Numbered from the stretch's first letter, positions 8,963 through 16,591 are shown. The stretch is DNA of 19,874 nucleotides from 66-474 sp036759545 (GCA_036759545.1 DAIOUL010000047.1:1-19874), one strand, 5' to 3'. The notes: generated by a model from the sequence alone, not told the origin. Translations and numbers: made by a program.

Positions 8963-9868
8963 ATGACTCACCCCTACTTCGTCGACTTCAACCCGATCGC
9001 GTTCAATCTGGGGCCGATCGGCGTGCACTGGTACGGGCTGATGTACCTCGGCGGCTTCGTCGGAGCTTGGGTGCTGGGCAACTACCGTCGCAGGCTGGGG
9101 TGCTTTCCGGTGAGCCGCGACGCGCTGGCCGATCTCGCCTTCTACGTGATGTTGGGCATCATCATCGGCGGTCGCGTGTGGTACATGCTTTCGTATCAGC
9201 CGATCAAATGGATCTGGATAGATCCACTGGCGTTGTTCCGCATCTGGGACGGCGGCATGTCCTTCCACGGCGGTTTGCTCGGCGTGCTGATCGCCAGCCT
9301 GTGGTGGTGGGCGCGGCATCGTCAGCGGATCACGCACTATTTCGACGTAGTGGATTTCGTGGCGCCGCTGGTGCCGATCGGGCTGGGGCTCGGCCGCATC
9401 GGCAATTTCATCAACGGCGAGTTGTGGGGCAAGCTCACCACGCTGCCGTGGGGCATGGTGTTCCCGCATGCGGTGCAGGAGCAGCCGCAATACAGCGGTT
9501 ACACCGTCGCGCAGTTGCATCAACTGTGGCAAAGCGGCGCGCTGGATGCCTACGCGCGACATCCTTCCGAGTTGTACGAATTCCTTCTGGAAGGCGTGGT
9601 GATGTTCTCGGTGCTCTACATCTACTCGATGAAACCGCGTCGGCGTTATGCGGTATCCGGCCTGTTCGCGCTGATGTACGGCTGTTTTCGCTTCGCGGTC
9701 GAATTCGTGCGCATGCCCGATCCGCAACTGGGCTATCTGCTCGGCACGCACTGGCTGACGATGGGGCAGGTGCAATCGATCCCGCTGATCGTGATCGGCC
9801 TGATCCTGCTGTGGATGTCGCGGCGCGCGCCCGTTGCGCGTACCGAAGCAATGGCCGACCCCGCGTAG
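8963..9868 (+). CDS. lgt: Prolipoprotein diacylglyceryl transferase
   Basis: The product (301 residues) is a polytopic inner-membrane enzyme that transfers diacylglycerol from phosphatidylglycerol to the lipobox cysteine of prolipoproteins, the first step of lipoprotein maturation. It starts MTHPYFVDFNPIAFNLGPIG and has the early segment VHWYGLMYLGGFVGAW, then GGMSFHGGLLG (about 95-105) and the family signature GRIGNFINGELWG (about 144-156). Several hydrophobic helices follow, with RHPSELYE and FRFAVEFVRMPD near the C-terminus. Length and motifs match the family. The ribosome site is weak because repeats fill the upstream spacer. It is convergent with corA, whose stop lies 7 bases away, with no obvious terminator between them. 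Confidence 0.97.
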   Translation: MTHPYFVDFNPIAFNLGPIGVHWYGLMYLGGFVGAWVLGNYRRRLGCFPVSRDALADLAFYVMLGIIIGGRVWYMLSYQPIKWIWIDPLALFRIWDGGMSFHGGLLGVLIASLWWWARHRQRITHYFDVVDFVAPLVPIGLGLGRIGNFINGELWGKLTTLPWGMVFPHAVQEQPQYSGYTVAQLHQLWQSGALDAYARHPSELYEFLLEGVVMFSVLYIYSMKPRRRYAVSGLFALMYGCFRFAVEFVRMPDPQLGYLLGTHWLTMGQVQSIPLIVIGLILLWMSRRAPVARTEAMADPA

Positions 9869-9875
9869 GCGCGGC

Positions 9876-10865
9876 TCACAGCCACTTCGCGCGTTTCAGC
9901 GCCACATACAAGCCGCCGCACACGACCAGTGTCACGGCGATCACGACCGGATAGGCAAGCGGCTTGTCCAGTTCCGGCATGTGATGGAAATTCATGCCGT
10001 ACCAGCTGGCCAGCAGCGTAGGCGCAGCCAGCAGCGCAGCCCAACCCGCCAGCCGCTTCACCACTTCGTTCTGGCGCACGGTGATCAGCGAGAGATTGAC
10101 ATTCATGGCCGCGCCCAGCATTTCACGCATCGAACCGATCGCATCGCTGACGCGCGACACGTGATCGTGTACATCACGGAAATAAGGACGCACCTCGTCG
10201 CGGATCAGGTTGGGGTGCAGCCGCACCAGTTGGTTGAGGATGTCCTGCAGCGGCGCGACCGCGAGCTTCAGAGTCAGCAGTTCGCGCTGCATGTCGTACA
10301 GCCGCCGGATGGTGCCGTGTTTGTACGCTTCCGCGAAGATGTCCTGCTCCAGTTCCTGCAGCTCCTTCTTGAATTCCTGCACGATCGGCAGGAAGTTGTC
10401 GACGATGAAATCGAGCACCGAGTACAGGCCGTAACTCGGACCATAAGCAAGGTGTTCGGGCGCGTGCTCGCAACTGCGCCGCGCCGGCGCGTAGGAGAGC
10501 GAGGCGCCGTGCCGCACTGTCAGCAGATAGCGAGGCCCCAGAAAGATGTGCGTCTCGCCGAAGGCGATGTTGCCGCCGATCAATTGTGCAGTCTGCACCA
10601 CGATGAACAGCGAATCGCCATAGGCCTCGATCTTCGGCCGCTGGTGTGCATTGTGTGCATCTTCAACAGCCAGCTCGTGCAGGCCGAATTCCTCCTGCAT
10701 CTTGTCCAGCGTCGGCTCATCGGGTTCCACGAGGCCGACCCAGACGAACGTGTCCGGTCGCGCCAGCACATCGCTGATCGCATCCAGCGTGATGTCGCCC
10801 AGCCGCTTGCCCTGTGCGTCGTAAGCGACGCAGTTGGCGACCATCGGGCCGTGGGCTTGATCCAT
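9876..10865 (-). CDS. corA: CorA-type magnesium/cobalt transporter
   Basis: From ATG 10865 the product is 329 residues. An N-terminal cytoplasmic alpha/beta domain (about 1-150, with WVGLVEPDEPTLDKMQEEFG) leads to a long helical stalk (about 165-260). Two C-terminal membrane helices follow; the first ends in the ion-selectivity motif YGMNFHHMPEL, where GMN is the CorA hallmark (residues before it are LAAPTLLASW). The second is VVIAVTLVVCGGLYVAL. CorA forms a pentameric inner-membrane channel for Mg2+. An in-frame GTG at 10895 would add ten residues and overlap the DUF4105 gene by 23 bases; ATG 10865 leaves a 7-base gap. Neither has a strong ribosome site. Homologues support start near MDQAHGPMVANCVAYD or MVANC. 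Probable last gene of the phoH run. Confidence 0.93.
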   Translation of the reverse strand: MDQAHGPMVANCVAYDAQGKRLGDITLDAISDVLARPDTFVWVGLVEPDEPTLDKMQEEFGLHELAVEDAHNAHQRPKIEAYGDSLFIVVQTAQLIGGNIAFGETHIFLGPRYLLTVRHGASLSYAPARRSCEHAPEHLAYGPSYGLYSVLDFIVDNFLPIVQEFKKELQELEQDIFAEAYKHGTIRRLYDMQRELLTLKLAVAPLQDILNQLVRLHPNLIRDEVRPYFRDVHDHVSRVSDAIGSMREMLGAAMNVNLSLITVRQNEVVKRLAGWAALLAAPTLLASWYGMNFHHMPELDKPLAYPVVIAVTLVVCGGLYVALKRAKWL

Positions 10866-10872
10866 GCGCCGA

Positions 10873-12249
10873 TTATGCGCGATCCCCGCGTGCACGCCAC
10901 ATTCCGGACAACAATCCCAGCCAGATCGGCAGCGCCAGCAGGACCCACGGCAGATTCCGCTGCGGCAGCACCCCCGCGAGGTTGACGATCAACGCGGCGA
11001 TCGCGGCGAGCGTCATCAAGGACGCGAGCACGAGCGCAAAACGCGATGTGCATGCGGCACGGTTTGCGAGTTTCAGCACGCCGGGAATCAGCAGCAGCGC
11101 CAGTGGATCCAACAGCAGCAGGTTTTGATTCGCCCACGCCGCGCGATGCGCGGTGAGGGCCCACAGGATCACCATGCCGATTCCGGCAATGCCGGCGAGC
11201 AGCACGTAAAGCACGCCGCCGAAGGCGAAACCATAACGCGCAACGCGGCTGCAGCGGCGAACCCCACCGGCGAATGCGAAAGCGATGCCGATGATCAAGC
11301 CCACCGCGAACAATGGCCAGCGCAGATCGGGCGACGATGCGGGCGGCGCGGGCAGGCGCGCCTGCGCGACGCGCGTTTCATCGCCCACCAGCGGGTGTCC
11401 ATCCGCGGTACGTGTGCTGCGCAGCGTCTCCATCAGCTGTGCGGGCAGAAATGAACCGCTCCAGCCGTTCAATGGCTGATCCGCGTAAGGGCCGAGTCCC
11501 AGATCGAGCAGCAGCATCAGCCACGGCTGGCCCGACATCAATCGATCGGTCTGCGAGCGGTAGGTGAACGCGCGCGGCTGCCGCAGCATTTGTGCGCGCA
11601 ATGTGCCGCCCAGCACGTCGTTCAATGCATCGCGCAGGCGTGTGGTGCAGTTGGCGATGTAATAGTCGTAGGCATAGCTCGCATTCTGCGGCTGCACGTT
11701 CCAGATCAGGAAATCCCGCAACTGCGCGCGCTGTCGCGGCGTGAGATTCAAATGCTGCGCCACGATCCAGCGGCCTTCGCCTTCATATTCGGAGAGATCG
11801 TCCGCCAGCGGCCATGCGGCGGCGAGATAGTTCATGTGGCCGCGCGCGAAGTTGTAGAAGAAATCCCGCTGGTTGAAATCGAACAGGCCGTAGTTGAAGG
11901 CGATGGCTTGACCGTCGCGGGTGTCGGTCAGCACCAGCGCGTCGTGACCGAAACGCTCCCAATAGATTTCGCCCGGACCGTAGGTGTAGAGATCGACGCG
12001 CAGCGCTTCGCCGGGCGCGCGTGCGATGTCGGCGTGGGATGAATCAGAAATCGCGAACAGGGCGGCTGCGAGGATCGGCAAAATACCGAAGGGCAGCCAT
12101 CGGAAATTTTTCCCCCATCCGCCCTTCGGGCACCACGGAGCTTTATGCCATGGATGGCGGCTTCCGCAAGCGGGGGAAGGGATTTGCCTTGCAACGCGCT
12201 TTCCCGAGTCCCGAGTCTCGAGTCCCGAGTCCCGCGCTTCACGCCGCAT
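10873..12249 (-). CDS. DUF4105 (Lnb N-terminal domain-like) membrane protein
   Basis: The 458-residue frame has a hydrophobic signal/anchor (about 52-68, LPFGILPILAAALFAI), then a DUF4105 periplasmic domain with ERFGHDALVLTDTRDG and AFNYGLFDF. A conserved ANCTTRLRDALNDVLGG follows, with Cys about 201. Three or more membrane helices complete the C-terminus (about 312-331, 340-375 and 400-455). The domain's role is not established. ATG 12249 overlaps the corC stop by 11 bases (ATGCGGCGTGA). Residues 1-50 are unlike the family: residues 6-17 are encoded by the heptamer array and the next stretch by a second repeat-like segment. No ATG, GTG or TTG lies between 12249 and the anchor, so either this extension is real or translation starts at an unusual codon such as TTG inside the anchor. 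In E. coli lnt follows ybeX; this unrelated gene holds that place here. Confidence 0.82.
   Translation of the reverse strand: MRREARDSGLETRDSGKRVARQIPSPACGSRHPWHKAPWCPKGGWGKNFRWLPFGILPILAAALFAISDSSHADIARAPGEALRVDLYTYGPGEIYWERFGHDALVLTDTRDGQAIAFNYGLFDFNQRDFFYNFARGHMNYLAAAWPLADDLSEYEGEGRWIVAQHLNLTPRQRAQLRDFLIWNVQPQNASYAYDYYIANCTTRLRDALNDVLGGTLRAQMLRQPRAFTYRSQTDRLMSGQPWLMLLLDLGLGPYADQPLNGWSGSFLPAQLMETLRSTRTADGHPLVGDETRVAQARLPAPPASSPDLRWPLFAVGLIIGIAFAFAGGVRRCSRVARYGFAFGGVLYVLLAGIAGIGMVILWALTAHRAAWANQNLLLLDPLALLLIPGVLKLANRAACTSRFALVLASLMTLAAIAALIVNLAGVLPQRNLPWVLLALPIWLGLLSGMWRARGDRA
12203..12237. repeat. Heptamer tandem array, CCCGAGT type, at the corC/DUF4105 junction
   Basis: Units CCCGAGT (12203-12209), CCCGAGT (12210-12216), CTCGAGT (12217-12223), CCCGAGT (12224-12230) and a degenerate CCCGCGC (12231-12237) follow in tandem. 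On the - strand they read GGGACTC, one base from the GGGAATC array at 8751-8792. The array lies 2 bases from the corC stop and is in the open frame of the DUF4105 gene, where it encodes RDSGLETRDSG. Confidence 0.8.
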
Positions 12250-13087
12250 CGCGCTTGCGCACCCGGAACTGCAACACGCGGCGGTCGTCAGCGCGTGTGA
12301 CGCTGAAGATGAATCCGTCCACCGCGGCTTCTTCGCCGGGCCCGGGCAGGTGGCCGATCTCTGCGGTGACCATGCCGCCGATGGTGTCGTGTTCCTCGTC
12401 GGAGAACGCGCTGCCGAGCTGCTCGTTGAAATTCTCGATCGGCGTCAGCGCATCCACCAGCCATTCGGATTCGCCGGCCGGCACGATCATGCGCGGCTGG
12501 ATCTCGTCGTCGTGTTCGTCGTCGATCTCGCCGACGATTTCCTCGAGGATGTCCTCGATGGTGATCAGGCCGGCAACGCCGCCGTACTCGTCCACGACCA
12601 CCGCCATATGGTTGCGCGAGCGGCGCAGTTCGGCCAGCAGCACGTTGAGCCGCATCGATTCCGGGATCATCATCGCCGGCCGCAAAAGCGCGCGCACGTC
12701 GGCGGGTTTGCCGCTCGCGCAGCCGCGCAGCAGGTCCTTCGCCAGGAGAATTCCGAGGATCTCGTCCTTGTCCTCGCCGTGCACCGGAAAACGCGAGTGG
12801 CCGGATTCGGTCACGGTTGCGAGAATGTCAGCGGGATCGTCGTCGATCGCCAGCATCACCATCTGCGCGCGCGGCACCATCACGTCATCGACGGACAGAT
12901 GCGCGACGCGCAGCGCACCTTCGATCATGGCGTAGGTATCGCCGGAGAGCAGGCCGTTGGCCTGCGCCTCGCGCAGTTCGGCGAGCAATTCCTCGCGGTT
13001 GCGCGGTTCACCGGAAAGCATGTGGCCCAAGCGGTCCCACCAGGAGCGGTGAGCGGGGCCCGTGGTACTGGGCGGTTCTGCGGACAT
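12239..13087 (-). CDS. corC: CorC/YbeX family protein with two CBS domains
   Basis: The product (282 residues) has an N-terminal region with the family start (LLAELREAQANGLLSGDTYAMIEG), two CBS domains (about 64-122 and 132-190, with VDDVMVPRAQMVML and VVVDEYGGVAGLITIEDILEEIVGEI) and the C-terminal CorC_HlyC transporter-associated domain (about 205-278). There is no DUF21 membrane domain, so it matches the soluble CorC/YbeX. CorC has been linked to Mg2+/Co2+ efflux together with CorA, and YbeX to ribosome metabolism; both partner types are nearby (corA, ybeY). Start 13087 is supported by the N-terminal match (MSAEPPSTTG is variable); GGACATG context is weak. It overlaps the next gene by 11 bases and is separated from ybeY by a 276-base repeat-rich gap. 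Confidence 0.95.
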   Translation of the reverse strand: MSAEPPSTTGPAHRSWWDRLGHMLSGEPRNREELLAELREAQANGLLSGDTYAMIEGALRVAHLSVDDVMVPRAQMVMLAIDDDPADILATVTESGHSRFPVHGEDKDEILGILLAKDLLRGCASGKPADVRALLRPAMMIPESMRLNVLLAELRRSRNHMAVVVDEYGGVAGLITIEDILEEIVGEIDDEHDDEIQPRMIVPAGESEWLVDALTPIENFNEQLGSAFSDEEHDTIGGMVTAEIGHLPGPGEEAAVDGFIFSVTRADDRRVLQFRVRKRDAA

Positions 13088-13160
13088 GGAATAAAGCGCG
13101 TCCCCGAAGGGGCGGAATGGGTAGTTTAGCAGGAGAGCCTGATCTGCTTCGCGCTACAGC

Positions 13161-13360
13161 TTTTCTCCTTCCCCTTCAAGGGGAAGGCCGGGATGGGGAT
13201 GGTGCCTGGATTCGAGATAAAACCATCCCCACCCAACCGTTGGTAGCTCGGACATCCATGTCCTCGCAACCAACCCTGCCCTTCGCTCCTGCTTCGGGCG
13301 CTCATCGGCGCGCGAACCTGCGGTTCGCAAACGCGCCGACTCGCCCTTGAAGGGGAGGGC
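13161..13360. repeat. Repeat-rich foldable block between ybeY and corC
   Basis: The left end has CCTTCCCCTT-C-AAGGGGAAGG (13167-13187), a perfect inverted repeat. GGGGATGGT pairs with ACCATCCCC across a short spacer. Further right are GGACATCCATGTCC and GCGAACCTGCGGTTCGC hairpins. The right end, CCCTTGAAGGGGAGGG, mirrors the left-end sequence type. I see no convincing coding frame. It fills the gap and ends three bases before the ybeY stop on the opposite side (13364). It could process or attenuate the transcript between the two genes; that is inference. Confidence 0.6.
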
Positions 13361-13363
13361 TTT

Positions 13364-13834
13364 TCATCGTGCTGGCGGATGATATGGATCCTCAATCCCA
13401 ATCGACGCCAACACACGCGTTTCAAGCGCTTCCATCCTCGCGGCCTCGCGTTCATCCTGATGATCGAATCCAAGCAGATGCAGCACGCCGTGCACGGTGA
13501 GATGTGCGTAATGATCGCGAACGGACTTGCCTTGCTCACGCGCTTCGCGCGCCACCACTGGCGCGCAGATCACGATATCGCCCAGCAATGGTGAGTGGAC
13601 ACCGCGCGGCAACTCGGCCGGAAACGACAGCACGTTGGTCGCGTAGTCTCGTCCGCGGTAGCGGTGATTGAGCCCGCGGCCTTCGCGAGCGCCGACAACG
13701 CGAATGGACAATTCGGCGGGTTTGCGGTGACGCGCGTCTTTCAGGGCGGCTTCGACCCAGCGGCGAAAACTCGCAGCGGCGGGCACGCTGCGGCGTGCCA
13801 CGACGTACGAAACATGCAACTCAATCGCCGGCAT
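13364..13834 (-). CDS. ybeY: Endoribonuclease YbeY (16S rRNA 3' maturation)
   Basis: The product (156 residues) is a single-domain metal-dependent RNase that works in 16S rRNA 3'-end maturation and ribosome quality control in the cytoplasm. It has the family stretch GLNHRYRGRDYATNVLSFP (about 54-72) and the zinc motif HGVLHLLGFDH (His115, His119, His125), with all three ligands present. Length matches the family. The start overlaps the end of phoH by 14 bases, a close coupling seen in many proteobacteria. The C-terminal end (GIEDPYHPPAR) is followed directly by the repeat block toward corC. Confidence 0.97.
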   Translation of the reverse strand: MPAIELHVSYVVARRSVPAAASFRRWVEAALKDARHRKPAELSIRVVGAREGRGLNHRYRGRDYATNVLSFPAELPRGVHSPLLGDIVICAPVVAREAREQGKSVRDHYAHLTVHGVLHLLGFDHQDEREAARMEALETRVLASIGIEDPYHPPAR

Positions 13835-14816
13835 CGGATTCGCGCTGCTCCGCGGATTCGTACGCGCGCACGATCTTGGCGACCAGCGGATGCCGCACCA
13901 CGTCGCGCGAGGTGAAGAAGGTGAAGCTGATGCCTTCCACGCCTCGCAGCACTTCGATCACGTGACGCAAGCCGGAGCGCGCATTGCGCGGCAGATCGAC
14001 TTGCGTGACATCGCCCGTCACCACGGCGACCGAACCGAAGCCGATGCGGGTCAGGAACATCTTCATCTGTTCGACCGTGGTGTTCTGCGCTTCGTCCAGG
14101 ATCACGAAGGAATCGTTCAAGGTGCGCCCGCGCATGTACGCGAGCGGTGCGATCTCGATCACGTTGCGCTCCAGCAATTTCGCCACGCGCTCGAAACCGA
14201 GCATTTCGTACAGCGCGTCGTACAGCGGACGCAAATACGGATCGACCTTCTGCGCCAGGTCGCCCGGCAGGAAGCCGAGCTTCTCGCCGGCCTCGACGGC
14301 CGGGCGCACCAGGATCAGTCGCTGCGCGCGGCCGGCCTCGAGGGCTTCGACCGCGGAAGCGACCGCGAGATAGGTCTTGCCCGTGCCGGCGGGTCCCACG
14401 CCGAAGTTGACATCGTGCGTGGCGATCGCATGCAGATAGCGCATCTGGTTGGGACCGCGGCCGCGGATCACGCCGCGCTTGACCTTGATCGTCACTTCCT
14501 GCGCGCTCTCGGCGGCTTGCTCCGCCAGCGCGTCCACGCCGGATTCGGCCAGGTGCAGATTGATCTTCTGGCCCGTCAGCGTTTCGCGTTCGGTCGCCGC
14601 ATACAAGTCGCGCAGCAACCGCTCGCCGGCCTTGACCGCGAATTCCTCGCCGATCACGCGAAAGAGATTGCCCCGGTTGTTGATCTCCACGCCCAACCGC
14701 AATTCGATCTGACGCAGGTGCTCGTCGAACGGCCCGCACAGGTTGGCCAGCCGTTGCGAATCTTCGGGTTCCAGCGTCAGGTCGCGCTGGGTAAGGGGGT
14801 CGATCATTTCGGTCAT
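13821..14816 (-). CDS. phoH: PhoH-family ATPase (YbeZ)
   Basis: From ATG 14816 the product is 331 residues, typical for YbeZ. An N-terminal KH-like region (about 1-110) precedes a P-loop ATPase with Walker A GPAGTGKT (Lys about 147), LVRPAVEAGEKLGFLPGDL, and Walker B FVILDEAQN followed by MKMFLTRIGFGS. YbeZ works with YbeY in rRNA processing. AGGGAGC lies just upstream of ATG 14816 and the next Met (MIDPLTQRDL) is three codons on; the frame is open further upstream to 15368 but runs through the start of the TetR gene on the other strand, so that extension is rejected. It is the first gene of a five-gene - strand run and is divergent from the TetR gene, with 102 bases between them. Confidence 0.96.
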   Translation of the reverse strand: MTEMIDPLTQRDLTLEPEDSQRLANLCGPFDEHLRQIELRLGVEINNRGNLFRVIGEEFAVKAGERLLRDLYAATERETLTGQKINLHLAESGVDALAEQAAESAQEVTIKVKRGVIRGRGPNQMRYLHAIATHDVNFGVGPAGTGKTYLAVASAVEALEAGRAQRLILVRPAVEAGEKLGFLPGDLAQKVDPYLRPLYDALYEMLGFERVAKLLERNVIEIAPLAYMRGRTLNDSFVILDEAQNTTVEQMKMFLTRIGFGSVAVVTGDVTQVDLPRNARSGLRHVIEVLRGVEGISFTFFTSRDVVRHPLVAKIVRAYESAEQRESDAGD

Positions 14817-14894
14817 GCTCCCTGTCCAGCGTAGCGTGCACGCCGGACCGGGGCCACTGCGCGGGTGTGGAGCGAGACCGCAATGCCGCTTGCA

Positions 14895-14920
14895 TATAAT
14901 TAAATGATAAATTAATTTAT
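14895..14920 (+). promoter_or_regulatory. Putative promoter and palindromic operator of the TetR operon
   Basis: A perfect TATAAT lies at 14895-14900. The 14-base perfect palindrome ATAAATTAATTTAT at 14907-14920 follows, overlapping the expected transcription start and the first two bases of the TetR start codon. No good -35 box is visible at the expected distance. An AT-rich island in otherwise GC-rich DNA, next to a divergent TetR gene, fits an autorepression operator; that is inference. It lies in the 102-base phoH-TetR gap, so it may also touch the phoH promoter. Confidence 0.55.
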
Positions 14921-15623
14921 GGACATGCCTGCAGTCCGCAAATCCGCTAAAGCCGCTAAAACCATCCGCCGCAAGGTGGGCCGGCCACGCCGCAGCGACG
15001 CCGATTTGCGCGAGCGGCTGATCGACGCGGCAATCGCGCAGTTCACCCGCAACGGCATCGGCGCGACCTCGTTGCGGGCAGTTGCGGAAGCTGCGGGTGC
15101 CACGCCGGCGATGCTGCACTACTACTTCGGCGACAAGCGGCAGATGACCATGGCAGTGGTGGACGAACGCCTGCTGCCGGCGATCGCGCCGCTGCGCGCG
15201 CGCATCGAAGCCGCAGGCTACAACCCGCTCCAGACCGCGGAGGCGTTCGTCAACGGTGTGGCCGAAGTCGTGGCGGCGAATCCGTGGCTGCCGCCGCTCT
15301 GGGTGCGCGAGGTGCTGTGCGAAGGCGGTGCGCTGCGCGAAGTGTTGTTCAAGCGCGCCATTCCGCAATTACCGCAACTGCTGGCGCAACGCTTCGCGGT
15401 GGCGCAGACGCAGGGCCGGCTTGAGCCGCAGCTCGATCCGCGTTTGATGGTGGTGTCGCTGGTCGGTCTGACCCTGTTTCCCGCCGCCGGTGCGCCGATC
15501 TGGCGAAAGCTGTTCGACGCGGACGATCTGGATGGCGCGATCCTGCGCCGGCACACGCTTACGCTGCTCGCTCACGGCATGGGCGCGCGCTGGCCGGGGC
15601 GCCGGAAGAGAAGGCAAACATGA
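14919..15623 (+). CDS. TetR/AcrR family transcriptional regulator (CecR-like)
   Basis: The product (234 residues) has a basic N-terminal tail (VRKSAKAAKTIRRKVGRPRR), then a TetR helix-turn-helix (about 28-75, DLRERLIDAAIAQFTRNGIG, TSLRAVAEAAGATPAMLHYYFGDK). A larger ligand domain follows, with PWLPPLWVREVLCEGGALREV in the middle, as in the CecR/YbiH group that regulates an adjacent HlyD-ABC export operon in E. coli. It overlaps the next gene by 4 bases (ATGA), so it is the first gene of its operon and probably controls it. The ATG at 14919 has no ribosome site and lies in the palindrome; ATG 14925 is an alternative. Ligand unknown. Confidence 0.9.
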   Translation: MDMPAVRKSAKAAKTIRRKVGRPRRSDADLRERLIDAAIAQFTRNGIGATSLRAVAEAAGATPAMLHYYFGDKRQMTMAVVDERLLPAIAPLRARIEAAGYNPLQTAEAFVNGVAEVVAANPWLPPLWVREVLCEGGALREVLFKRAIPQLPQLLAQRFAVAQTQGRLEPQLDPRLMVVSLVGLTLFPAAGAPIWRKLFDADDLDGAILRRHTLTLLAHGMGARWPGRRKRRQT

Positions 15624-16591
15624 AACTGCATCGACGCACATTGCAATGGTCGTTTTCATGTCTGGCGATCTGCGCGCTGGGCGCGTGCAGCCGACCGCCG
15701 CAGCAGGCGCTGGGCACGCTGGAATACGACCGCATCAACCTGCCCGCACCCGCGGCCGAGCGCATCATCGCGATCGACGTGCGCGACGGTCAACGCGTGC
15801 GAGCAGGACAGCCTTTGCTGAAACTCGATCCTGCGCACACCCGTGCGCAACTCGACGCTGCGCTGGCACAGGCGCAACAGCAGCAGGAACTGCTGCGCGA
15901 GTTGCAGGTCGGACCCCGCGCGGAGGACATCGCCAAGGCGCGCGCCGATCTCGCCGCGGCGCAGGCCAATGCACGCGACGCGCGCGCGTACTACAACCGC
16001 CTGCTGCCGCTGAAAGGGAAGGAATTCGTCGCCGCAGCCGATCTGGATCGTGCGCGTGCCGCGGCCGACAGCGCCGATGGCCAGGCCGATGCCGCGCGTG
16101 CAGCGCTCGACGAACTGCTGCATGGCAGCCGTCCCGAGGACATCGCGCAGGCGCGATCCGCGCTCGCAGCAGCCCAGGCGAACGCGCAGGCGCAGCGCGT
16201 GCTGCTCGGCAAGCTCGACGTCGTCGCGCCGCGCGACGGCATCGTGGACAGCATCCCCTACAAGCTGGGCGATCAGGCGCCCATCGACGCGCCGCTGGCG
16301 ATCCTGCTCGCAGGTGATGCGCCGTACGCGCGTATCTATGTGCCGGAACAGCAGCGCGCCAACGTGCACGTTGGCGATCCGGTCACCGTGCACGTGGATG
16401 GACGCGAGCAGGCATTGCAAGGCCGGGTGCGTCTGATCCGCAGCGAGCCGGTGTTCACGCCGTATTACGCGCTGATCGGCGACGACGCCGCGCGGCTGAG
16501 TTACATCGCGGAAGTTTCGCTCGGCAAGGATGCGGTGGATCTGCCCGCGGGTCTGCCGCTGCACGTCGAATTGCCGCAGGCCACGCGATGA
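15620..16591 (+). CDS. HlyD-family membrane-fusion lipoprotein (YbhG-like)
   Basis: The product (323 residues) has a lipoprotein signal ending in the lipobox LGAC (Cys23, followed by Ser). A first half-lipoyl/barrel segment (about 30-75, INLPAPAAERIIAIDVRDGQ) comes next, then a long helical hairpin (about 76-190) with two PRAEDIAKARADLAAAQ / SRPEDIAQARSALAAAQ repeats. The return half-lipoyl segment is VVAPRDGIVDSIPYKLGDQ (about 196-214), followed by a beta-barrel (YVPEQQRANVHVGDPVTVHVDG). It should bridge the ABC exporter to the outer envelope. The start overlaps the TetR stop and the end overlaps the ATPase start, 4 bases each. Ser after the Cys would predict outer-membrane sorting by the E. 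coli +2 rule, which would be unusual for this family; the rule may not hold in this lineage. Confidence 0.9.
   Translation: MKLHRRTLQWSFSCLAICALGACSRPPQQALGTLEYDRINLPAPAAERIIAIDVRDGQRVRAGQPLLKLDPAHTRAQLDAALAQAQQQQELLRELQVGPRAEDIAKARADLAAAQANARDARAYYNRLLPLKGKEFVAAADLDRARAAADSADGQADAARAALDELLHGSRPEDIAQARSALAAAQANAQAQRVLLGKLDVVAPRDGIVDSIPYKLGDQAPIDAPLAILLAGDAPYARIYVPEQQRANVHVGDPVTVHVDGREQALQGRVRLIRSEPVFTPYYALIGDDAARLSYIAEVSLGKDAVDLPAGLPLHVELPQATR

Noticed and set aside
14817..15368. N-terminal extension of phoH up to 15368
   Set aside because: It would run through the promoter and start of the divergent TetR gene; ATG 14816 has a good ribosome site and gives a normal YbeZ length.
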